Source: Mikania micrantha (taxonomy: Eukaryota; Streptophyta; Magnoliopsida; Asterales; Asteraceae). From it: a stretch of DNA of 64,000 nt. The position numbers and the translations under genes were made by a program. Position 1 is the stretch's first letter; the number at the start of each line of letters is the position of its first letter. Below the pieces are notes generated by a model, which was not told the DNA's origin, ran no database searches, and worked only from the letters and a program-made list of their open reading frames with translations. Positions 51,120 to 63,119 of this stretch are shown piece after piece. The stretch lies in assembly GCA_009363875.1 (NCBI GenBank), contig CM018680.1, positions 68,587,139 through 68,651,138 of the forward strand, given 5' to 3'.

Positions 51120-52130
51120 AGAAAGAGAAAGAGAGAGATATTTGTATGCATGAACATGCATGCGTATATATTTTATGGTTAACATGTTTCTTTATATTAT
51201 AAGTCTCTTTGGCATGGGCGGCCTGAGAGAGGGCAACTCCAACCTCCGTTTTGAGCCAATTTTTTTAAGAGGCACAAAATTTTTGTTACATGCGCATATA
51301 TATGGATTTACTCAAATGAGAACCAACAATTTATAGAACTAAAAAGAACCGTTTATAAACACATGATTTAAGAGATAAAAAAAATGTAATTTCCTTTAAT
51401 GTAAATGAAGTTAGTTTCATGCCCTTAAAATAAGGGGTGGTCATGTGTTCGATTAATAGTTTATTTGGTAAAATTGGTTTTTAGTATCTTTCTTATCTGA
51501 AAACGAACTGAATTCGAGAAGTGTTTCGGTTGAAACAAAACAAACCTAATAAACCGATCTGAATAAACCAAATTCAATTGAATAAGCCTACTAAAAACTA
51601 AATAACTGGTTAAAACCCGAATAAACTGATACGAATAAACCGAATCCAACTTTAGATATTATTAACAAGATTATAAATTTAAATTTGAATTCGGTTTAAT
51701 CAGTTATCTATCCGAAGAAACTGGATTAAAAAATTTGAAATCGATAACCGAACCAAAGACCGAAATTCGGATACGGTTGGGCTTAAAACTGGTTTTTAGG
51801 GACAAGGGATCAGGTTCAAATTGAGTTGGTTTTGGTTAGAAAGCGGTTTAAATCGGTTTGGTTCGAGTTATAGTTGATTGAAATATTTCTTTAGGAACCG
51901 ATGTCAATATGTAAGTTTTGATTGGAAACATTTTCACCCCAAAGTGGTTTGAGAACTAAGTCGAGTCTAATCGTTGATTTCAATTATTTAACCATTCTTT
52001 TGGTTCGCCTCTAATATATGCTCAAACACAACCAGCCGCTAGCGAGTCATTACCACATCACCAATTATACTTTTACTTTATCAAACTCATGTAGATCCAA
52101 TTAGGATTTTTCCCTCGTGACGAGAAATTC
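51116..52130. other. Spacer with AACCGA/CGGTTT-rich region
   Basis: 51460-51980 carries many AACCGA, AACCGAAT and GGTTT words on both strands, as in some degraded hAT-type MITEs, but termini could not be defined. No gene seen. Confidence 0.45.
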
Positions 52131-52199
52131 TAGATCCATATCTAGCCATTTTTGGTTTGTATGCTTGAAACGAAATTTTAGCGATAAAAAAAAAAACAT

Positions 52200-52683
52200 G
52201 TATATATTTTTTAGTGGAGAACATATAAGCCTTGAAATATATACCTAAATGCTCGAATATATGACCTTTAAGATTAAATGATATCTTTACTATATGACCC
52301 TCATGATTCTTTATTTAATTGATAAATTACTTATAAAATCCTTATAATATAGGTAATTATATGATGGACATAATTACCCTTACGATCCTAATTAGGGTTT
52401 CCTTTTGTTGTATATAAAGGTGATTAAGGCTCTCATTATTAACTAATGTTAACATCACATACGAATTCCTAATCCATAGAATTTGTAACTGTCTCTCAAG
52501 CCTATGCATATTTACATCCTTACCATACACCCTAATTGGGAACTCGATCCGTCTCAAGCTGTCATAAGTCATGTCAAGAATCAACATTGCGCTTGCTGAA
52601 TTCACAGGTTTCACCTGACCAGTCTTATTATTATTGTAATTTTGTATACATGTTACATATCTAATCAAAGGGATCGATCAACA
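52200..52683 (+). repeat. 5' LTR (3' part) of a copia relic
   Basis: A TATA box TGTATATAAAGG (about 52410-52421), then sequence ending GGGATCGATCAACA just before a primer-binding-like TGGTAACAGAGC at 52685. The left border is not resolved. Confidence 0.55.
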
Positions 52684-52684
52684 T

Positions 52685-52696
52685 GTGGTAACAGAG
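52685..52696 (+). other. Degenerate primer binding site
   Basis: TGGTAACAGAGC, one mismatch from the tRNA-Met-type TGGTATCAGAGC. Confidence 0.65.
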
Positions 52697-53899
52697 CGAT
52701 ATGTTGATTAATCGATTCGTACTCTTGAATTGAAATCACATGGATAGCCACATTTTTATGAGCATTCATAATTTTTATGAATCTTCTTCATGTTCTTCAA
52801 TTTTTTTTTTTGTGAAAATCCCCTTATTTTGAGATGGAATCAAATTTTAATTGTGTTTTTCGTAAGATTTTAGATAATTACTAATTTGGTAATCAAATTT
52901 AGATGAAATCTTATCCTAAAATTAACCAATCTCGGCTAAAATAGAGAACAAAGGTTCTCTACCAAGAATCTTGATTAAAAACCAAGAACTGAGGTTCTCT
53001 ACATATAACTAATTTTTTATATCAAGAACTCGGCTAAATACCAAGAACCGATGTTTAATACCAAGAACTCAAATAAATTCCGAGAACAAATGTTTTCCAT
53101 CGAGAACTCAGCTAATTACCGAGCTGGTGACCTGCTGGAGATGAGCTAGATGTTTCCTGGTCGGGAACGGGTCAGGATCGGATGGGTTGAGCAACCGGGT
53201 GAAGAGGGAAATAAAAAATTTAGAATTGGCATCTTTTACCCTCATAGTTTGTGTGAAATTCCCCTTTGAATCAAACCTTAATTTCTCTCAATTAAGTTTC
53301 AGAATTTTCCATTTTTGGTCTTTCTAATATGTTATCTTTTTTTCTTTTTCTATGTAAAATATTTTGTAAAACTTTTTGTTAGTTTTTTCTAATAATATAT
53401 TTTATGAACCTTTATAAATTTTTAGAGAATCATATTCAATATTATTTTTATATAAAACTTTATTAGTAGATCAACTCTTAACCAAAATTTATGGAATAAA
53501 TCTCTACTTAGATTCAATTTTGAAAAGTTTTATTGCATTATTATTGTATATTATTATTAAACTCTTAATTAGTTTATATTTTGCATAAATCTATATGCGT
53601 GTGTATATATATAAATCTTTTAGCAAGCGTATTATTTTATTCATCAAAAGTTTATAAAAACTTCTTATTATATATTTTTAGCTTTATCTTTTTATAAAAT
53701 TTATGATTTAACCAAAACCTATTCTAATATTATTAGTCGAATGAAAATGTATAAATATACCTATGATTTCATTTGAATCTTTTTAATGCATTTATAATTA
53801 TTCGAAGAACGCCAAGGATTTTGTTCGATCTAGATTAATTAAATTTTAAATTCGTAACGAAATACCGTAAAGGTTACAATTGAGTACGAACTACTCTTT

Positions 53900-54400
53900 T
53901 TGGAAAGACACATTAATGCTGACTCTTAGGATAACGAAGTTTGACTACGCACTAAGAGAGCCTACACCTCCTGCCCTCACTAAAAAGAGCACCGCGGAAG
54001 AAAAACTGTTGCATGAGAAATGAGAGAAGGCTAACAGAATGGCTCTTCTGTTCATTAAGAACTCCATTAGCCCAATCATAAGACGAGCCACTCTAGACTT
54101 ATCTAATGCTATAGCTTACCTGGATTTCATGGAGGAGCAATTAAGAGAAAACTCAAAGGCACATGTTAGCACCCTTATCATCAAATTGGTGTCTATGATG
54201 TATGATGGGATCAGTGGCATTCGTGAGCACGTCATGATGATGAATGACATGGCCAGTAAACTCAAAGGATTAGACATGAAGATCCGTAATGCTTTCTTAG
54301 TTCACTTCAATATGACTTCTCTTCTTGTATCTTATGAGGCCTTCAAGATCAACTACAACAATCAGAAAGAGAAATGAATAATGAATGATTTGATCACCAT
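53900..54400 (+). pseudogene. copia gag remnant
   Basis: The frame reads LRITKFDYALREP, then TAEEKLLHEK, a TGA where Trp is expected, EKANRMALLFIKNSI and on to 54377 (a copia Gag UBN2-type core). It is followed by about 500 bp of decayed sequence without a clear domain. The element has lost protease, integrase and most of RT. Confidence 0.7.
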
Positions 54401-55090
54401 TTGGGTATAAGTGGAAGAGCGTCAGAAGCTTGAGAAACCTGATGTAGGACATAAGTAGGAAGATTGCCATGACTTTAAGGAATGGCTAGCTAAAAAAGGC
54501 TATCATCTTAATATAAAAATTAAGTCTTTTTAATTTAAATGTTCCAACTAATACATGATGGTTTGAATTTGATTCTATGGTTCATGCAACCCGTTATACT
54601 CTGGGAATCCTTACAAACTGGAAGTTGGAAAGAAACCAAAGAACATTTAAGCTTAGGGATTGAAAGGAACTATCTGTTGCTTCCGTGGGAATCTTAGAAT
54701 TAATATTGAAAGCCATCCTATGTATTAAACTTTATCATATCTTTTATATTCCTAAAATTTCTAGAATCTTATATCAGGACCAAAGTTAGACATAGATGTT
54801 TTTATGTTTCTTATGGTAATGACAGACTTGCTATTAATTGTAATTGTCAAGTATTTGGTATTGGTCTTCTAGATGGTGGTCTCAATAAATTAGAACTAGA
54901 TGGATTATCTAAATATTTGTTGTCATATAACATAAATGAGAACTAAAAAAAGACTAAAAGAAACTGAGGCTGAATCACTTACAGCTTCTAAAGTTGAAAA
55001 TCAATCATATCTTAAAATAAATGTTATGAGATCAAATAGAGAAGATGAATATTATGGTAGATGTTTTCAGTTCATTTCAATGTCCGAAAC
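54401..55090 (+). other. Decayed interior of copia relic
   Basis: Scattered short frames, no recognisable catalytic motif. It is probably a collapsed gag-to-RT segment, as it connects gag above to the RT/RNase H end below. Confidence 0.4.
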
Positions 55091-55800
55091 TGAGGCTGAA
55101 AAGGCGCAAATGAGAATGGTACCTTATGCATAAATAGTTGGGAGCCTTATGTATGCTCAAGTGAGTACTCGTCCAGATATCGCTTACATTGTTGTAATGC
55201 TTAGCCATTATCAAACTAATCTTTGCCTTGATCACTGGAAAGCAACTAAGAAAACACTTCGATATCTTCAAGGGACAAGAGACTTCAAAATGACTTATAG
55301 AAAAAGTGATAATTTAGAAGTCGTTGGTTACTTTGTTTTTAACTTTGCGAAATGCAAAGATGAGAAGAAATCCACTTCAGGGTACATCATTATGTTAACA
55401 TGCAGACGATCTTATGGAAGAGTCACAAGCAGAAGTTGACAACAACCTTAACTATGATAGTTGAATATGTTACAGTGTACAATGCAACATGTCATAAAAT
55501 GTTGTTGAGAAACCTTATCGCTGGACTCAAAATCATCAATTCTATCTCTAGACCATTGAAGCTTTACTATGATAACTCGGCAGCCGTTAGCTTCTCGAAT
55601 AGTAACAGTTTGACCAGTGCTAGTTTATATCTTGGTACAAAGTACTAGTTCGTTCGAGAGCAAGTTGAAGAAAATAACCTTTGTATTGAGTACATCATAC
55701 TAAATTTATCCTTGCAGATCCGATGAATAAAGGTCTTTCACCTAAGGTTTGTGAAGAACATGTTTCGAAGATGGGCTTATGGAAAGACCTTATTGCATAA
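55091..55800 (+). pseudogene. copia RT end + RNase H remnant
   Basis: Readable as VGSLMYAQVSTRPDIAY, then HWKATKKTLRYLQGT, a degenerate RNase H (the expected Asp regions are altered), LKLYYDNSAAVSFS and a tail to TAA 55798-55800. It has a stop near 55132, a frameshift near 55430 and a stop at 55647. Confidence 0.75.
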
Positions 55801-55886
55801 TGTTCTTACTTATGATTAATAAAATTTCCTCATTTATCTAATTTGTTTGTCTCTAAATATATCTGTACGCATACCTAGTGACATAT

Positions 55887-58157
55887 TGTAACAACCGAAT
55901 AATTAGCATATTTGATCGTGTATGAAATCCACGTGGACTTGAAAACTGGAATTATTACAGGATGATAGTAAGCGGAAAATGGTGAACGTGGGCGAAAACC
56001 GTGAGCGAAACGGAGTTACGGATTGTCCGGAATCGCGAAACGAAGAAAAATCTCAAAGTATAGAATTTTTGGACTCGTCGCGGTACGCGACGAAAAGGTT
56101 GAGGATCCTTCGCGGTACGCGGTGGTCCAAAATATCTGAAATCTTCCGGATTTCGTCGCGGTACGCGAAGCCCTATTTGGCTCCTCGTCGCGGTACGCGA
56201 CACGTGAGGCGGTGGAGAAAGTTGACTACTTAATCAGATTTGCATGCAGAAAGATAATTTTATACATATCTCGAACATATTCGCTCAAGAACACCATCAG
56301 ACGAACTTTTCTCATCAAATCACCAAATCAAAGTCATCTGATCGCATATTTGAAGCCAGGGAACGTGTTTACAAGTCCTGATCGTTGTTTTAGCCATAGA
56401 ACTCCGTCAGATTAGGTAATGATTCGTTCTAACCTTCTAGTTTAATTTTGATTGATTAGATCTTGATTTTGAACGTAATGACACAGTTAGGATTGTTGAT
56501 TATTGCCTAAATAATGGCTAGGATTGATTAGAAATGAAGAACACGATGTTCTAACGGTCAAATTCTTGTTTTGATCCGTTGTAATGCCCGGTTTGCATGA
56601 AATCACAACTATGATTACAATGGTTTAATCCATTTGATTATGACAATGTAGGTGATTAGCTTGGTTAATCTTTGAAATACAATGGTTAAATCTAAGTGTT
56701 TCAAACTAATCACAATCATTAACATACTCATTGGAACGATTATCTGATGTTTATGATAACAGTCAGATTAGTATGTTAAACATGGTTATTAAACCTATTC
56801 TAAGACTACATTGTGATATTTCATGATATCTGGATAATCAATGATAAGGATTGATCATTTCTAAGCCATTAATCTGTTTAGGAACTGTTTTAACATTATA
56901 ATTAACAACATTAACTAGTTGATGACTTTCAAGGCAATGTTTTTGACATTGAACGTTCAGAAAGATCTAATCAGTAGGTTAAAACATAAATAACTTATTA
57001 AGTGTAAACTGATGCAGAGTTATACCATTAGTACCAGTTTACGAGGAATCTTGCTACCGTAAGATATCAAGTGAGTTCTTAAAGCCCTGTTTTAAATGTT
57101 TTATCATTTGGGCTGACATGCATCTTATAAAGTTCTTTTATGAAAATGATTGTATGTATGTATAAAGTATTGTATGAAAGTGATTTTAACCTGATTATGG
57201 TCAGGTAAAACATGTTTACAGATAAAGAAAGTTTACAGATAAAGAATGTTTATAGATAAAGAATGTTTTAAAGAAAAGAATGTTTTAAGTCTCAACTGCG
57301 GTTGAGAAAGAAATGATTTTTGTAAGACACTCGGCTGAGGTCGAGGAGGAAATGTGTTATGAAAGTCCCGGCTGCGGTTGGGCAAAATATGCGCACTACG
57401 GTGAAAGGAGCTGTTTATGTGTATGGTGGTTTAAATGATTTAAACCATGTTATGATGTATGTTAAGAAGTCTTGTACCGGTATGAGCCGTCAATTTCGGT
57501 TGATGGTTAAAGAGTCCTGTGGAAACATAGGCCTGCCGACTGTGTGTCGCCAGTTCAGTTAAAGAAATCTTAGGCATGCTTGAGTTATCAGCTGCGCGTT
57601 GATAGTGTTAAAGAAATCTTATACATGTATGAGTTATCAGCTGCGAGTTGATAGTTTAAGAGCCTTGTGCTGCACAAGCCTGTTTGACTTCAGGGTCAGC
57701 AGTTGTCAGTGAAGTTCCTTCACTGTATGAATTATGTTATGCTGATATGTATGTTATGGAATTATGTTATGATGCTATGTATGTAATGTAATTATGATAT
57801 GAGAACACGTGTGTATGTATTTGAATTATGACATATGACGTCATGAATGAATAAGGATTTTTCTAAGAAATGAACTTAGAACTCACCAGCATAAAGCTGA
57901 CTTGTTTTACATGCATATCAGGTTGAATAGTTTGGTGAAAGGAGACCAGAAGGGCTCATGGCATATATTGAAGACTACCCCTGGCATAGACTGGCTATGC
58001 TATAAACCTAATAAAGATATGAGCTATGTATTAATGTTGGTTTAGGTTTGTATAATATTTTATGTAATCGCCTTAAATTCCGCTGCTATGGTAATGTAAA
58101 TATGTTTTAAAGAGTATGGGTTTGATGTTTGCCAACCAAGGGGCTCGGGGCCTCTCA
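55887..58157 (+). repeat. 5' LTR of chromovirus
   Basis: Starts TGTAACAACCGAATAATTAG and ends about GGGGCCTCTCA before AATTGGTATCAGAGCC. About 2.27 kb. It contains four TCGCGGTACGCGA-type palindromic words (56078-56200), short tandem repeats with AGATAAAGAA at 57214-57289 and a ~62-bp duplication with GAGTTATCAGCTGCG at about 57580-57660. The 3' border is set by the PBS. Confidence 0.85.
56078..56200 (+). repeat. Four TCGCGGTACGCGA palindromic motifs in the LTR
   Basis: TCGCG-GTA-CGCGA occurs at 56078-56090, 56110-56122 (last base changed), 56156-56168 and 56188-56200. The 3' LTR has the same set, one copy mutated. Such CpG-dense inverted repeats stand out in an AT-rich LTR and could bind a regulator (inference). 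Confidence 0.8.
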
Positions 58158-58160
58158 AAT

Positions 58161-58173
58161 TGGTATCAGAGCC
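58161..58173 (+). other. Primer binding site, chromovirus
   Basis: TGGTATCAGAGCC, initiator tRNA-Met type, shortly after the LTR. Confidence 0.88.
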
Positions 58174-58480
58174 ATAGTTTGAGAGATCCGGTCATCCCTA
58201 ATGGCTGGACTTAGACTTAAAATGGGACAGAATGATATGAATGCCAGTCAAGGGTAGTTTGATGCCATGAGCATATGACCTTAGACTTTTGTTATGTTTA
58301 AAATATAGATTAAAGTAGTATGATGTTGCGAATGATAATGTGTTCATGATTTGGAATGTTTAGAACTTATAAGTGAGGTAAATAGTTAATTACACTTGAT
58401 CAACGTCATTAACAATTTACAATGCTTATTATGTCCTTTGATTGACACATGGTTGTTTGCAATATGTATAGAAAACTAAA

Positions 58481-61400
58481 ATGGCAGGAGAAAAGAAAGA
58501 AGGTGGACATGGTAGAGGTCGAGGCCGACCACCTAAAAACAAGAAGCAAGCTGAGGAAGTACCAGTGAATAATGCGGAAACTGAAGTCAACACTGAAGAA
58601 GAAAATGAAGAGGAAGAAATTAGGCTTGAACCGGTGGTGGTAAAGGCAATATCTAATGAAGTTCGTAAAATTTTAAAAGATCTATTACCTTCAGATAGAA
58701 CCAAAGCCGAAAAGGAAACTACTAAAGAAGGAGCTACTGAGGAAGGAGAGAAAGTCAACAGCTCTAACATAGAGCACGATGAAGATGATGTATTGATCAT
58801 AAATGCTAAAGGTAAGGGTTCGGGTAAAAAGGAACCCAAAGGATGTGATTATAAAGCTTTTAAAGGGTGCAATCCTCCACCATTTGATGGTAAGAAAGAT
58901 GCGGTGGCTACTTGCCATTGGGCTTCGGCTATGGATGCGGTTATTGAGATCAGTGAATGTCGGGTTGATCAAGCTGTGAAATTTGCAGCTCATTCATTTA
59001 CTGAAGAAGCTTTACACTGGTGGAACACGGTCAAGCAGTCAAAGACCACTGCTGATGTGGAGGGCATGAAATGGGAAAACTTAAAGGAATTAGTTATGAA
59101 ACACTTTTGTCCGAAGAATAAAATTGATAAAATCGAGCGGGAATTTCTGACTTTGAAAGCTGGACGTATGAATCATCGGCAATATACGTCAAAATTTAAT
59201 GAAATGTCAAGACTGGTTCCTCATTTGGTAAACACGGAGGAACGTAGGTTGAAGTTATATGTGGAAGGACTACCATCTAAAGTCCGAACACATGTAAAGG
59301 CGCATGCTCCCAGAATTTTTGAATCAGCCGTAGAGATTAGCGGCATTGTCTGGGATGATGTGTTGGAAATTGAACCAATAAAGGAAGAACCTAAGCAAAA
59401 GTGGTCATCTAGATTTAAAAGAAACCGAAATGACAAACCAGGGCCCCCTATAAAAAAGTTTAGAAGGGAAGAATTTGAAACATGCACTAAGTGCGGAAGG
59501 AAGCATGGGGGAGAATGTCGCCTAGGGACTACTTTGTGCTACCGTTGTGGAAAAACTGGATACCTCTCGTATAATTGTCCAACAATACTAAAGTGTAACA
59601 ATTGTGGCGGAATCGGTCACGTGAGCAAGAATTGTGTTAAACCAAAGATAATGCCTACTGAAGCCAGCAAACCTGAAAGTAGCAAAGGAGGTGATAAGAA
59701 AAAGGTAAAATCTCGTGCCTTTACTATGACTAAGGATAAGGCAGATAAAGACCCAGATGTGGTGACAGGTACATTTTTGATTAACGATATCCCTGCTTTA
59801 GTGCTATTTGACTATGGTGCAAGTACGAGTTTTGTGGCTATTACTTTTTGTGATAAACTGCGTGCTAATGTTAAAAAGATAGAAAATGCCTTTAACATAG
59901 AAACTGCTCTTGGTAAATCCACTAGAGTAACGGATGTCATTGATGATGATTGTTACATTGATATAGAAGGTCATAGATTCCCTGTTAAGTTGTTTGTAAT
60001 TACGTTAGGAGGTTTTGATGTAGTCTTGGGCATGGATTGGTTGGCCAAACATGAGGCTAACATTGTCTGTCAACGAAAGATGATTTTCTTAACGGCTCTT
60101 AATGGGAGTTCAGTAACGGTTTACGGGGATAAAATGTTTAACGCGCCTAAAGTCGTTTCAATGATTAAGGCGAGTGAATTTATGAGGCGAGGGTGTGGGG
60201 CTTATCTGGCTTATGTTATTGATAAAGAAATTAAAGTAAAAGAATTGGAAGACGTACCCGTGGTATGTAACTTTCCTGATGTATTTCCTGAGGATTTTCC
60301 AGGAATTCCACCTGATCGGGAAATCGAATTCCAAATTGATGTTGTGCCAGGAGCTCAACCGGTCGCCAAGACACCGTACCGTCTGGCTCCAACAGAGATG
60401 AAAGAATTAATGACCCAACTACAAGACCTTCTAGACAAAGGTTTTATACGACCAAGTGTGTCACCTTGGGGTGCACCAGTGTTGTTTGTAAAGAAAAAGG
60501 ACCGAAGCATGAGAATGTGTATTGATTATAGGGAATTGAATAAGCTCACAATAAAGAAGAAGTATCCGTTACCAAGAATTGACGATCTATTTGATCAATT
60601 GCAAGGGGCAAGTTGGTTTTCTAAAATAGATCTCAGATCAGGGTATCATCAACTAAAGGTGAGAGAACAAGACATTCCGAAGACAGCATTTCGCACACGT
60701 TATGGACATTATGAGTTTCTTGTGATGTCTTTTGGGTTAACGAACGCTCCTGCAGCGTTTATGGATTTGATGAATCGGGTGTGCAGACCTATGTTAGATT
60801 GATCAGTGATTGTGTTTATTGACGACATCTTGATATACTCAAAGAGTGAAGGTGATCATGCGTGTCATATACGGGAAGTACTTGAAGTGCTAAGAAGAGA
60901 AAAGCTTTATGCTAAGTTCTCTAAATGTGCCTTTTGGTTACGAGAAGTGCAGTTCCTAGGTCACGTTATTAGTCCAGAAGGCATAATGGTAGACCCAGCT
61001 AAAGTAGAAGCGGTAATGAAATGGAATCCTCCGAAAACACCAACGGAAGTTCGTAGCTTTCTCGGATTAGCAGGTTATTATAGAAGATTTATCCAGGATT
61101 TCTCCAGGATTGCTACACCGTTGACAAAATTGACTAGGAAAGAAGTAAAATATGACTGGGGTCCAACTCAAGTCCAAGCCTTTGAAGAATTAAAGAAGAG
61201 ATTAACCGAAGCTCCTATTTTAGCGTTGCCGGATGGCAATGAAGACATGGTTGTATACTCAGATGCGTCTTATCTGGGCTTGGGTTGTGTACTTATGCAA
61301 AGGGGAAAGGTAATAGCATATTCCTCAAGACAATTGAAAACCCATGAAACAAATTATCCAACACATGATTTGGAATTGGCCGCTGTGGTATTTGCTTTAA

Positions 61401-63079
61401 AAATTTGGAGGCACTATTTATATGGAGTCAAGTGTACAATATACACAGATCATAAAAGCTTAAAATACTTCTTTGAACAGAAGGACTTGAATATGAGACA
61501 AAGAAGATGGCTTGAGCTACTCAAAGATTATGACTGTGAAATTTTGTATCACCCGGGCAAGGCCAATGTGGTGGCTGATGCTCTAAGTCGTAAGACAGAA
61601 CACTCTGCTATACAAGTTAAGTCTTACAGTTTGGTAATCACACCAGATTTTCTAAATGAACTCAAGGATGCGCAAAAGGAAGGATTAAAGGAAGAAAATG
61701 TGGGATTCGAAAGAATATTTGGTCAGGTTAAAAGTCTAGAAGAAAATGAATGTGGTGTTAAGATCCGATTTGGTCGAATGTGGGTTCCACGAAATGGGGA
61801 CATCAGGTCAAGGATTCTAGACGAAGCACATAAGTCACGTTACTCTATTCATCCTGGTGCAACGAAAATGTATCAAGACCTCCGAAAAGACTATTGGTGG
61901 CCAGGTATGAAGTTTAATGTAATGCAGTATGTAAATAAATGCTTGACATGTGCGCAAGTAAAAGCTGAACATCAGAAACCATATGGTTATGTGCAACCTT
62001 TAGAAGTCCCGGAATGGAAGTGGGAACACGTCACTATGGATTTTATTACCAAGTTGCCTCTTACGGCGAAACGTCATGATGCTATTTGGGTGATTGTAGA
62101 CCGATTAACGAAAAGTGCTCATTTCTTACCTATACGTGAGACTTATACTTCGGAGAAACTGTCTGAATTATTTGTGAAAGAAATAATTACTAGACATGGA
62201 GTTCCAGTTTCTATAGTGTCAGATCGTGACACGCGATTCGTTTCAAGATTCTGGAAACGATTTCATGAATCGATGGATACAAGGCTCAATATCAGCACTG
62301 TATATCATCCTCAAACAGATGGACAGTCTGAAAGGACTATCCAAACTTTAGAAGACATGCTCAGAGCCTGTATTATTGATTTTGGTGGTAGCTGGGATGA
62401 TCATTTACCATTGGTGGAATTCTCGTACAACAACAGCTATCATGCTAGTATTGGAATGCCACCATATGAGGCATTGTATGGACGGCGTTGTAGGACACCT
62501 GTGTGTTGGGGAGGAGTAGGACATAAAGAAGTAGGAAGCAAAGCTGCAGTATTAGATTTGACAGAAAAGCTTCAACTAGTTAAAGCGTGAATGAAAGCTG
62601 CACAGGATCGACAAAAGTCCTATGCCGATAAAAGACGGAGACCAATAGAGTTTGAAGTAGGTGATCAGGTATTGTTAAAAGTTTCACCGTGGAAGGGAGT
62701 TATTCGATTCAGGAAAAGAGGAAAACTGAGTCCGAGATTTATTGGACCTTTTCGAATAATAGCACGAGTCGGTAAGGTAGCCTACCGATTAGATCTGCCA
62801 GATGAACTGAGTGAAATTCATCCAACATTTCACATTTCACAGGTGAGAAAATGTCTAGCGGATGATGTAGCATATGTGCCTTTAAATGATATTGAAATTG
62901 ATGAAAGGTTAAACTACATAGAAGAGCCAGTTGCAATTGTTGACACGAAGGAAAAACAATTACGTAACAAGACGATTAGACAAGTTAAGGTTCAATGGAA
63001 ACACCAAAAAGGATCTGAGGCGACATGGGAAACTGAAGACGAGATGAAACAAATCTACCCACATTTGTTTGAAACGTAA
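58481..63079 (+). pseudogene. gag-pol of chromovirus, interrupted by two TGA codons
   Basis: One frame of 1,532 residues plus stop. A basic/acidic N-terminus, the Gag core, two zinc knuckles (353-366, where the His is Tyr: CYRCGKTGYLSYNC; 372-385 intact), the protease site FDYGAS (444-447, Tyr for the usual Ser/Thr), RT with FIDD at 779-782, RNase H (SDASYLGLG), integrase with HHCC and MDF/SDRDTRF/QTDGQSERTIQ, the GPF motif and a chromodomain-like end (VKVQWKHQKGSEATWETEDE). TGA replaces codon 774 (60800-60802) and codon 1370 (62588-62590), both probably CGA-Arg to TGA changes at CpG (inference). The protein cannot be completed without readthrough, and protease activity is doubtful. Confidence 0.93.
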
Positions 63080-63100
63080 CAGGTTTCGAGGACGAAACCT

Positions 63101-63119
63101 ATTGTAAGGAGGGTAGATT
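63101..63119 (+). other. Polypurine-rich tract, chromovirus
   Basis: TTGTAAGGAGGGTAGATT precedes the 3' LTR start TGTAACAACC. Confidence 0.6.
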
